From Pseudocolwellia sp048296855 (GTDB lineage: Bacteria > Pseudomonadota > Gammaproteobacteria > Enterobacterales > Alteromonadaceae): 64,000 bases of DNA. Shown piece by piece: positions 36,772 through 43,987 of this stretch. A model generated the notes under the pieces. The model had not been told where the DNA came from. It was given only the letters and a program-made list of their open reading frames with translations, and did not search any database. The translations under genes and the position numbers were made by a program. Position 1 is the stretch's first letter; each line of letters starts with the position of its first letter. Where the stretch lies: the NCBI GenBank assembly GCA_048296855.1, contig CP182631.1. One strand, written 5' to 3'.

Positions 36772-37082
36772 TATACCCGTTACCACTCAAGAGGCTATTT
36801 CAGAGTGCTTGAGCGATATCAATTCAAGGCAATGCTTTGCAATAATGGTCGTTTCCTTATAAAAAGCATTAACGACGAAGTGATTTTGCTCAAGCGCTTC
36901 TCCGATGGCTCTAAAAACAATTTATGCTTCGTTATTAACTTTAGTCAGGTTCCTACACGGATGTAGGACATTAGGGTAACGCAGGAGCAGTTACCGAGAA
37001 TAACCATGACGTAAACTTAATGCCTTGCCTAAATTGTTTTTAGTTCCCACTGAAACCTGCATCTTGAATGATAACGGGTATA
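36772..37082 (-). repeat. Intergenic repeat family, copy 2, with a 48-bp insert
   Basis: Reverse-oriented copy of the repeat at 9033-9295. Its ends are TATACCCGTTACCACTCAAG and, at the right, TTGAATGATAACGGGTATA. The interior matches copy 1 except for an added block at 36950-36997, which splits the sequence between GGTTATTC and CTAAAG of copy 1. It fills most of the 496-bp gap between the M28 peptidase and erpA; the rest holds the erpA 3' structure. Confidence 0.88.
36950..36997 (-). repeat. Two-hairpin insert (about 48 bp) inside repeat copy 2
   Basis: Absent from copies 1 and 3 at this position. On the minus strand it has GGTAAC...GTTACC (stem 6 bp) followed by TCCTACATCCGTGTAGGA (stem 7 bp). 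The same two-hairpin layout, with other bases, is found at 63031-63079 in copy 3. Confidence 0.75.
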
Positions 37083-37176
37083 ATTCTACAGTATTCATAA
37101 TAACTAGACGACATGCAAACGTGTTGAACGAACAAAAGGGGCAATTAAACGCAGAAAAAATATTGAAGAGTAATGA

Positions 37177-37225
37177 GGTAAACTTTATTTTCAGTTTAGA
37201 TAAAAGTTTACCTAAACTGAAAATA
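37177..37225 (-). promoter_or_regulatory. Interlocked inverted repeats 3' of erpA (pseudoknot or switch)
   Basis: Two perfect inverted repeats interleave: GGTAAACTTT (37177-37186) with AAAGTTTACC (37203-37212), and a 14-base arm at 37186-37199 with its partner at 37212-37225 (core TTTTCAGTTTAG / CTAAACTGAAAA). The order is A-B-A'-B', so the two stems cannot both form as nested hairpins. It starts about 20 bp after the erpA stop and has no T run, so a normal terminator is unlikely. Confidence 0.75.
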
Positions 37226-37245
37226 ATACTGAAAAAGTCATGGTA

Positions 37246-37587
37246 TTAGATAGAAAAAGAAGAACCACAGCCACACGTTGTAGTTGCATTAGGATTATTA
37301 ACTAAGAATCGACTACCTTCTAAGCCTTCAACATAATCAACTTCACCGTCAACTAAATACTGAATACTCATTGGGTCAACTACCATAGTGACGCCTTTTT
37401 TCTCAATAGTCATATCCCCTTCATTTACTTTTTCGTCAAAAGTAAATCCATATTGAAAACCTGAACAGCCACCACCTGTTACATAAACACGTAACTTAAG
37501 CTCTGGATTTTCTTCTTCAGAAATTAAAGCAAGTACTTTGGTTGCTGCTGCGTCTGAAAATTTGATTGGTAATTCTGGGCTAGACAT
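37246..37587 (-). CDS. erpA: Iron-sulfur cluster insertion protein ErpA
   Basis: ErpA (113 residues; E. coli 114) is an A-type carrier that delivers Fe-S clusters to target proteins, including IspG/IspH of isoprenoid synthesis. The three ligand cysteines are Cys41 (GGGCSGFQYGF) and Cys105/Cys107 in the C-terminal TTCGCGSSFSI. The VVDPMSIQYLVDGEVDY motif matches ErpA rather than IscA or SufA. It is a stand-alone gene with a DUF6776-like gene 54 bp upstream on the same strand. An unusual interlocked structure lies just after its stop. Confidence 0.96.
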   Translation of the reverse strand: MSSPELPIKFSDAAATKVLALISEEENPELKLRVYVTGGGCSGFQYGFTFDEKVNEGDMTIEKKGVTMVVDPMSIQYLVDGEVDYVEGLEGSRFLVNNPNATTTCGCGSSFSI

Positions 37588-37641
37588 AATTCTCTACTTG
37601 ATACATTGAAACTGTGGGTGATTATCTTAAACTTGACTGTT

Positions 37642-38397
37642 TTAGTCAAGTATTATAGGGATCGATTTAGCGAAACGACCTAATTTAATATTCCATTTAT
37701 AACTTTCTTCTAAGCGGTGGTATTTCTGCCAACGCCCTTTCGGTAAAGTAATGATAATATTTATTTTTTCTGGCGAGAAATCTTCTGGCAAAGAGAATAC
37801 ACCTTCAAGCACTTGAAAAAACTTAAAACTAAAAGAAAGATCTTTCTGAGTGAGTTCTGATATATCGCTCAGGTTTAACACGATGGTTTTATTTTCCAAA
37901 CTGCCTGAAATTTTAATATCAACAAAACCTTTGGCATATCTTTTTTGTAATAACTGGTGAACTAAAAATACTCTAAAATTATATCGATTTTCTGTTTCGG
38001 TTTTTGACACAATAAAGTCATCAAGCACAACACCATCAGCTTGCTTTTCAGGGGCCATAATTTTTTCATAAAAAGCCAATTCTTTTTTCAGCTGATAATG
38101 TTCATTTTCCACATCTTTAAGTAAAGCTAATGACCTTTTAGCCGCCATCTTTTCCACTTCTAATTCAGCTTCTAAGGTATTTATTCTTTTTATTTGTTCC
38201 GCTTCTTGTTTATACAAAAGCTCTAATCTTTTTTTATGATAAGATAAAGCTTGTGATTGATACCCATGAAAATAATTACCAATTCGATAACCAACAAAAA
38301 TACACGTGATTATCAAGGTCATCAACAATAACGATGAACGAAAGACACCTAATTTATGCACAAAAGCATTAAGATTTATTTTTGCTAACCAATTCAT
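37642..38397 (-). CDS. DUF6776-like membrane-anchored coiled-coil protein
   Basis: A 251-residue protein of unknown function. One N-terminal membrane segment (about 20-40, SLLLMTLIITCIFVGYRIG) is followed by a coiled coil (about 50-110, heptads rich in Lys, Glu and Leu) and a periplasmic alpha/beta domain (about 120-235, with NFRVFLVHQLL and IIITLPKGRW). In related genomes a protein of this layout lies next to erpA, and I place it in DUF6776 on layout and location; no specific function can be given. Confidence 0.7.
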   Translation of the reverse strand: MNWLAKINLNAFVHKLGVFRSSLLLMTLIITCIFVGYRIGNYFHGYQSQALSYHKKRLELLYKQEAEQIKRINTLEAELEVEKMAAKRSLALLKDVENEHYQLKKELAFYEKIMAPEKQADGVVLDDFIVSKTETENRYNFRVFLVHQLLQKRYAKGFVDIKISGSLENKTIVLNLSDISELTQKDLSFSFKFFQVLEGVFSLPEDFSPEKINIIITLPKGRWQKYHRLEESYKWNIKLGRFAKSIPIILD

Positions 38398-38532
38398 TTA
38401 AAAAGTATTAATATGTTAAACATTATAAGGAACTATTTTTACATCATATGCTGTTAATGAATCTTTTACTAAGATTACTTTATCAATGCATATTAATGTA
38501 AATAACAACTACCGCTTTATGATTTATTAATA

Positions 38533-40218
38533 ATGATATTATTTTCATTAAAAAAACGTTTATCGCTCCCAATAACCTCTTGGCAACTTTGCATGCTCGC
38601 AACTATAGGTGGCGCACTATCAGCGCTACTTATTGTTGGCTTTACAATCACAACAGACGCTTTACAGCTACTATATTTAAGCGAAAAGGACAACTATAAC
38701 AGCTTAAGTAAAGCAAGTCGTTTCATAATGCCTATAATTGGCGCGATAATTATATTATTAGTTTCTTGGGTTACTGGGTATAAATACTTACGTACCGGCA
38801 TCCCCTTTGTTTTGCACCGTTTAAAAGTCGCTTACGGTGAAATCCCCCTACGTAATACTATCAACCAATTTATTGGTAGTGCCGTTGCTTTAGCTTCAGG
38901 GTTTTCTGTAGGGCGCGAAGGCCCCGCTATCCACCTTGGCGCCGCATTTAGTAGCTATTTAGGTACATTATTAAAATTACCTCATAACAGTATTCGTACC
39001 TTATGTGCTTGTGGAATTGCAGCAGCAATTTCAGCAAGTTTTAATACACCACTTGCGGCCGTTATTTTTGTTATGGAGGTTATCCTTCGCGAATACAAAG
39101 TTCATATATTCATTCCTATAATGATGGCATCTCTTGTCGGCTCTATGATCACCAGTAGCACTTTAGGCCCAGCTCATGAATTAGAATATTTTAATAATAT
39201 CGCCTTGGAGTTCGCACATTACCCTGTACTCATTGTATTTGCTATTGCAATTGGTATTGTGGCTTTTGTTTTTAATCGCTACTTAGTTTTAATTATTAAA
39301 CACTCAGAAAAATTTCACATTGTTAAGCGCCTACTTTTAGCCGCAATAATTACGGGTGCTCTCAGCTATGTTATTCCTCAAGCAGTAGGCACCAATATAA
39401 ATGCTATTAGCTTTTCTCTTGGAGAAAACTCTTCTCTAGTTCTCATTACGGGTTTGTTAGTTGCTAAAATAGTGATGACAATATCAGCGTTAGGTTTAGG
39501 GATACCAGGAGGCGCTATTGGCCCTATTTTAGGTATAGGGGCAATAGCTGGAAGTTGCGCCGCAATAATAGTGCAATTATATTTCCCCGAAGCTCATTTA
39601 ACTAATGACTTAGCTTTAATGGGAATGGCAGGCATGATGGCTGCAACATTAAATGCGCCATTAGCCGCATTAATTACGGTTGTTGAGCTATCAAATCAAT
39701 TAGAAATTATTGTACCGGCTATGGTAGTGATTGGAACTGCATGTGTAATCTCTGGACAATTTTTTGGTAATCGCTCTTTATTTGTCATGCAGCTTGAAGT
39801 TCAAAATCTGACTTACCGCAAACCTCCCTTAGAAAAGTCATTACAGCGCATCGGTGTTTTAGGATTAATGAACGAACATTTCACCATTAGTCACAAACTT
39901 TCAGAACAAGAAAAAGCAGAACATTTAGAGCAAGCCAACGAGTACGGTTTACTATTAGATAGAATTGATAATAACAACGCAGAAAATAGCTTATATTATT
40001 GGCTTCAAAGAGATGATTCAGACCCTAACAGTCAAGTAATTACTAATCACCTATTACTACCATTACATGCGCAATCAACTCTAGTAGAAGCCTATTTACT
40101 CTTGGTTAAAAAACGTAAAGGTGGTGTTTATATTTATGGTGAGAATATAGACGACGTTTTAGGAGTTATTACTTTTGAACAAATAAGACGCTTTTTAATT
40201 GAAGGAAAAATACGTTAA
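38533..40218 (+). CDS. ClC-family chloride/proton antiporter
   Basis: A 561-residue integral membrane protein of the ClC family. The chloride-site motifs are GFSVGREGPAIHLGA (with the gating glutamate in GREGP, so it is a transporter rather than a channel) and GIPGGAIGPILGIGA. About ten to twelve membrane helices cover residues 20-415. The C-terminal cytoplasmic part (about 420-561) has a degenerate CBS-like fold. It is longer than E. coli ClcA (473) because of this tail. Probable roles are acid resistance and chloride balance. Its stop overlaps the hemJ start by one base. Confidence 0.92.
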   Translation: MILFSLKKRLSLPITSWQLCMLATIGGALSALLIVGFTITTDALQLLYLSEKDNYNSLSKASRFIMPIIGAIIILLVSWVTGYKYLRTGIPFVLHRLKVAYGEIPLRNTINQFIGSAVALASGFSVGREGPAIHLGAAFSSYLGTLLKLPHNSIRTLCACGIAAAISASFNTPLAAVIFVMEVILREYKVHIFIPIMMASLVGSMITSSTLGPAHELEYFNNIALEFAHYPVLIVFAIAIGIVAFVFNRYLVLIIKHSEKFHIVKRLLLAAIITGALSYVIPQAVGTNINAISFSLGENSSLVLITGLLVAKIVMTISALGLGIPGGAIGPILGIGAIAGSCAAIIVQLYFPEAHLTNDLALMGMAGMMAATLNAPLAALITVVELSNQLEIIVPAMVVIGTACVISGQFFGNRSLFVMQLEVQNLTYRKPPLEKSLQRIGVLGLMNEHFTISHKLSEQEKAEHLEQANEYGLLLDRIDNNNAENSLYYWLQRDDSDPNSQVITNHLLLPLHAQSTLVEAYLLLVKKRKGGVYIYGENIDDVLGVITFEQIRRFLIEGKIR

Positions 40219-40649
40219 TGACAACTTTATTATGGCTAAAGGCTTTTCATGTTGCTTTTATGACAGCATGGTTTGCTGGTGTATTTTATTTACCACGCCT
40301 TTTTGTAAATCATGCTGAAACACAATCAAAAGAAGTGGCTGAACACTTAAAAGGAATGGAAAAGAGATTACTCTATTTTATCACTCCTTTTGCTTTTCTC
40401 ACTATCGGCTTAGGGATTGCGTTAATTAATTATTATGGAATAGATTGGTTTATTGCTTCCAAATGGCTGCACGTAAAACTTAGCTTAGTAATTTTAGTAG
40501 TTATTTATCACATATATTGTTTTAAGTTAGTTAACGACTTTCAAAATGATAAAAATACAAAGTCAGGCCGTTTTTATCGCTTGTTTAACGAATTACCTGT
40601 TTTCGCCTTATTTGGTATTATTATTCTTGCCTATGTGAAACCTTTTTAG
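40218..40649 (+). CDS. hemJ: Protoporphyrinogen IX oxidase HemJ
   Basis: A 143-residue membrane protein with four helices. The FHVAFMTAWFAGVFYLPRLFV segment (residues 10-30; cited in short here as FHVAFMTAWFAG) carries the conserved His, and the SKWLHVKL segment carries the second conserved region. HemJ converts protoporphyrinogen IX to protoporphyrin IX in bacteria without HemG or HemY. Its ATG overlaps the stop of the ClC gene by one base. The nearby hemL, two genes on, is also in haem synthesis. Confidence 0.88.
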   Translation: MTTLLWLKAFHVAFMTAWFAGVFYLPRLFVNHAETQSKEVAEHLKGMEKRLLYFITPFAFLTIGLGIALINYYGIDWFIASKWLHVKLSLVILVVIYHIYCFKLVNDFQNDKNTKSGRFYRLFNELPVFALFGIIILAYVKPF

Positions 40650-40682
40650 TTCAAAAGCGGGACACGATTACCGTAATTTTCG

Positions 40683-40711
40683 TTATCTTCAATAGTCTTT
40701 TATGCTATATT
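40683..40711 (+). promoter_or_regulatory. Candidate pyrB promoter
   Basis: TTATCT (40683-40688), a 17-bp spacer, then TATATT (40706-40711). It gives a leader of about 60 bases before the pyrB start. I see no obvious leader peptide with U-rich attenuator as in E. coli pyrBI. Confidence 0.4.
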
Positions 40712-40780
40712 CCCGCTCGTTCTTAATGAATGTACAAGCAAGCGCTCCTTACAAAACCAACTACATTTAGGTATATCAAC

Positions 40781-41788
40781 ATGATGAAATTTGAAGGAAG
40801 TCATATACTTTCTGTATCACAATTTGATCGCGATGCCATCTCTCGCATTTTAGAAATATCTTCTCTTATGGCGCCTTATGCTATGAGAAAAAAGCGTTGT
40901 ACCGTGCTCGACGGGGCTATTTTAAATAACTTATTTTTTGAACCAAGCACACGTACTCGTGTAAGTTTTGGTGCGGCATTTAATTTATTAGGTGGTTTTG
41001 TTAGAGAAACTGTTGGTGAAGAAAACTCATCATTAAGCAAAGGCGAATCGCTATTTGACACCGCGAGAGTTATTAGCGGTTATTCCGATGTTATTGCCAT
41101 GCGCCACCCTAAAATGCATTCGGTTGAAGAATTCGCACAAGGCAGTAGTGTTCCTGTAATCAATGGTGGTGACGGAGCAAATGAACACCCAACGCAAGCC
41201 TTACTTGACTTATTCACTATCAAGTCTGAAATGGCTCCGTTTAACAAAAATTTAGACAATTTAAATATTACCCTAATGGGTGATTTAAAACATGGCAGAA
41301 CCGTGCATTCTTTATCTAAACTCTTAAGCTTATACAATAATGTAAAAGTGACTATGATATCGCCAGATGCTTTAAAAATGCCAGACAGTGTAATATCTAC
41401 ATTGACGAATGCGGGTCATGAAGTTATTCAAACAGACAAAATAGAAGGCAATCTCGCGTGCGATGTTATTTATCAAACACGTATTCAACAAGAGCGTTTT
41501 GCCAGTAAAGATGAGGCTGATTTATACCGAGGCCACTTTAGTTTAAATAAAGAAATTTATCTTCAGTATTGCAAAGAAAATACGGTAATTATGCACCCTC
41601 TACCAAGAGATTCTCGCCCTGATGCAAACGAACTTGATAACGACCTCAATGATCTAAACAACCTCGCCATTTTCAGACAAGCACAAAACGGTGTATTAGT
41701 GCGTATGGCGCTTTTTGCACTAACACTTGGTGTTGAAAATAACCTGACCAAATTTGAAAAGCCAGTGACTTGGCATACAGCGAAATAA
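40781..41788 (+). CDS. pyrB: Aspartate carbamoyltransferase catalytic subunit
   Basis: PyrB joins carbamoyl phosphate and aspartate, the committed step of pyrimidine synthesis. I start it at ATG 40781 (335 residues, MMKFEGSHILSVSQFDRD); the open frame runs 17 codons further upstream over the likely leader. The carbamoyl phosphate site FFEPSTRTRVSFGAAF (about 53-68) and HPTQALLDLF, and the aspartate loop LSKGES, are intact, as is MHPLPR near 273. No pyrI follows, so the regulatory chain is elsewhere or absent. hemL begins 16 bp downstream. Confidence 0.95.
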   Translation: MMKFEGSHILSVSQFDRDAISRILEISSLMAPYAMRKKRCTVLDGAILNNLFFEPSTRTRVSFGAAFNLLGGFVRETVGEENSSLSKGESLFDTARVISGYSDVIAMRHPKMHSVEEFAQGSSVPVINGGDGANEHPTQALLDLFTIKSEMAPFNKNLDNLNITLMGDLKHGRTVHSLSKLLSLYNNVKVTMISPDALKMPDSVISTLTNAGHEVIQTDKIEGNLACDVIYQTRIQQERFASKDEADLYRGHFSLNKEIYLQYCKENTVIMHPLPRDSRPDANELDNDLNDLNNLAIFRQAQNGVLVRMALFALTLGVENNLTKFEKPVTWHTAK

Positions 41789-41804
41789 ATATTGGAACGA
41801 CAAA

Positions 41805-43088
41805 ATGAATAAATCTGAACAACTTTTTGAAAACGCACAACACATTATTCCTGGTGGCGTTAACTCTCCTGTAAGAGCTTTTAACGGCGTAGGCGGCACA
41901 CCCTGTTTTATTAAACGCGCAGACGGCGCCTATATTTACGATGCCGACGATAATGCCTACATTGATTACGTAGGCTCATGGGGACCTATGATTTTAGGTC
42001 ATAATCACCCTGCTATTTTAGAAGCTGTTATTTCAACAGCAAAAAATGGTTTAAGTTTTGGCGCCCCAACCGAACTTGAAATTACCATGGCTGAAAAAGT
42101 TAAAGAACTTGTGCCATCAATGGAAAAGCTTCGTATGGTAAGTTCAGGCACAGAAGCAACCATGAGCGCTATACGTTTAGCTCGTGGTTATACAGGCCGA
42201 GATAAAATATTAAAGTTTGAAGGTTGTTATCACGGTCATGCCGACTCGTTACTCGTTAAAGCGGGTTCTGGTGCATTAACCATGGGTGTACCTAACTCTC
42301 CTGGTATACCTGCTGATTTTGCTAAACATACACTGACCGTTAGCTTTAATAATATTGAAGAAGTAAAAGCAATTTTTACTGAATATAAAGACGAAATCGC
42401 CTGTATTATTGTGGAACCCGTGGCAGGAAACATGAACTGCATTCCTCCTGTAGAAGGATTTCTTGAAGGTTTAAGAGAAGTTTGCGATCAACACAACAGT
42501 GTCTTAATTTTTGATGAAGTTATGACTGGATTCAGAGTTGCACTCGGCGGTGCTCAAGCTCATTATAATATTGTTCCTGATCTTACAACGTTAGGTAAAG
42601 TTATTGGTGGCGGCATGCCTGTTGGCGCCTTTGGTGGTAAAACAGAAATAATGGATTATATCGCTCCTGTAGGCCCAGTTTATCAAGCAGGCACCCTATC
42701 AGGTAACCCAATAGCGATGGCAGCAGGTTTAGCGTCGTTAACTGAATTGTCTCAGGGCAATAAACACCAACAGTTATCTGAAGGCACTAAAAAACTAGCC
42801 CTTGGATTAAAAGCGATGGCTGAAAAAAATAATATTGCACTAAGCGTAAACTACGTAGGCGGCATGTTTGGATTTTTCTTTACTGATGCAAAGGAAACCA
42901 TTACAACTTATGCGCAAGCAACGGCATGTGATAGCGAAAGATTTCAAAAATTCTTCCATTTAATGTTAAAAGAAGGTGTTTACTTAGCGCCATCAGCCTT
43001 TGAAACGGGCTTTTTATCAACGGCTCATACTGATGACATTATTGATAAAACATTAGCTGCAGCTGATAAGTGTTTTGCTCAATTATAA
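41805..43088 (+). CDS. hemL: Glutamate-1-semialdehyde 2,1-aminomutase
   Basis: HemL (427 residues) is a PLP enzyme that turns glutamate-1-semialdehyde into 5-aminolevulinate, the first haem precursor of the C5 pathway. The PLP lysine is in TLGKVIGGGMPVGAFGG (about 261-277), and the aminotransferase motif LIFDEVMTGFRV (about 234-245) is present. The N-terminus VNSPVRAFNGVGGTP and the C-terminus with AAADKCFAQL are full length. A strong terminator follows. Confidence 0.97.
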   Translation: MNKSEQLFENAQHIIPGGVNSPVRAFNGVGGTPCFIKRADGAYIYDADDNAYIDYVGSWGPMILGHNHPAILEAVISTAKNGLSFGAPTELEITMAEKVKELVPSMEKLRMVSSGTEATMSAIRLARGYTGRDKILKFEGCYHGHADSLLVKAGSGALTMGVPNSPGIPADFAKHTLTVSFNNIEEVKAIFTEYKDEIACIIVEPVAGNMNCIPPVEGFLEGLREVCDQHNSVLIFDEVMTGFRVALGGAQAHYNIVPDLTTLGKVIGGGMPVGAFGGKTEIMDYIAPVGPVYQAGTLSGNPIAMAAGLASLTELSQGNKHQQLSEGTKKLALGLKAMAEKNNIALSVNYVGGMFGFFFTDAKETITTYAQATACDSERFQKFFHLMLKEGVYLAPSAFETGFLSTAHTDDIIDKTLAAADKCFAQL

Positions 43089-43138
43089 TGAGAATTAATA
43101 CCTGTCATTCGTGATATTGGTACGGCTCTCCTCAAAAT

Positions 43139-43176
43139 AAAAAAGGTAGATATGCATAACATATCTACCTTTTTTA
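43139..43176. terminator. Bidirectional terminator between hemL and the downstream minus gene
   Basis: GGTAGATATG (43145-43154) and CATATCTACC (43160-43169) pair over 10 bp, with A and T runs outside that extend the stem and serve as U-tracts in both directions. It separates hemL (+) from the minus-strand gene at 43218. Confidence 0.92.
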
Positions 43177-43217
43177 TTAGCTAATTAATGTAATTGTTAT
43201 AACTTGAACGATGCTTT

Positions 43218-43631
43218 TCAATCATCCGATAAATTTGATTTAGCTTTTAAGCTTTCCATTTCATGTGTAAGCCAACTATGCGCTTCTTGCCAGCCCATCT
43301 CTAATCCAGAAAATATTTTAACATTCCAATCATCAACTTTTCTTAATTCAATCAGCTTTTCAATTTCGGTTTTATTATTTTGATTATAATAAACAAACGC
43401 AATCGCTTTTAATTGTTCATGCGAGGCCATAGTTAACTTAGCCTCAAATGTCATTTCAAATTGGTGAATATTGTTAATCAATAACGCGAAACAACTCGTC
43501 ATCGCCTCCTTCAAAACCTGATGGCTTTCTTCAACCATTTCTAAGGTTAGTTCGATACCATCATCAATAACCACTTCAATAATATTGTTTGGTAATACGG
43601 TAAGATATGCAAAATCTAAGCGTTGTTTCAT
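43218..43631 (-). CDS. Hypothetical protein, possibly STAS/SEC14-like
   Basis: I do not recognise this 137-residue soluble protein with certainty. The first half alternates strands and helices (FAYLTVLPNNIIEVVIDDG, then ELTLEMVEESHQVL), a pattern like SpoIIAA/STAS-type proteins with a central LINNI strand. The second half has AIAFVYYNQNN and a GLEMGWQEAHSWL helix. It has no signal peptide or membrane segment. It is a single gene, convergent with hemL. Confidence 0.6.
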   Translation of the reverse strand: MKQRLDFAYLTVLPNNIIEVVIDDGIELTLEMVEESHQVLKEAMTSCFALLINNIHQFEMTFEAKLTMASHEQLKAIAFVYYNQNNKTEIEKLIELRKVDDWNVKIFSGLEMGWQEAHSWLTHEMESLKAKSNLSDD

Positions 43632-43987
43632 ATTTACCTCTGCGTGACTTTATTTTACGTCAACTTATAATCTGTATGAAATATGTAATAAATATAGCTT
43701 CCTGTGCTGAAGGTTTAGCTAACGCTTTACGTTAATTAAACCCTATAAAACATAAATAAATACGCGAAAAACTCATTTAATTTTCTATTCACAATTACTA
43801 ACATAGAAATATCATAGGAGCAAAATGTATAAAGATCCGATATTGATGCTTAATTGTTAGAGTAAATTTTTTAAAACAGCGAGTTATATTTCCTCTTGTA
43901 ATATAACACCCTATAAATAACTTATTATTAACAAATTGTATACAATTAAACAACAGCATTTAACATAAAAATTTGAATAAAATTTTT
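43632..43987. other. Gene-poor region between the unknown gene and mrcB (356 bp)
   Basis: Holds the promoter of the minus-strand gene at 43218 and the 3' end of the mrcB unit. A TAACG-CTTTA-CGTTA mini hairpin lies near 43721-43735. A plus-strand 11-codon frame (43825-43860) follows a good TAGGAG ribosome-binding site but leads to no gene. Nothing else is seen. Confidence 0.45.

Noticed and set aside
37025..37249. 74-residue plus-strand frame from repeat copy 2 across the erpA 3' region
   Set aside because: It joins repeat sequence to an inverted-repeat structure and has no ribosome-binding site or family likeness.
40730..40780. 17-codon N-terminal extension of PyrB
   Set aside because: It lies right after the candidate promoter and the family N-terminus fits the ATG at 40781.
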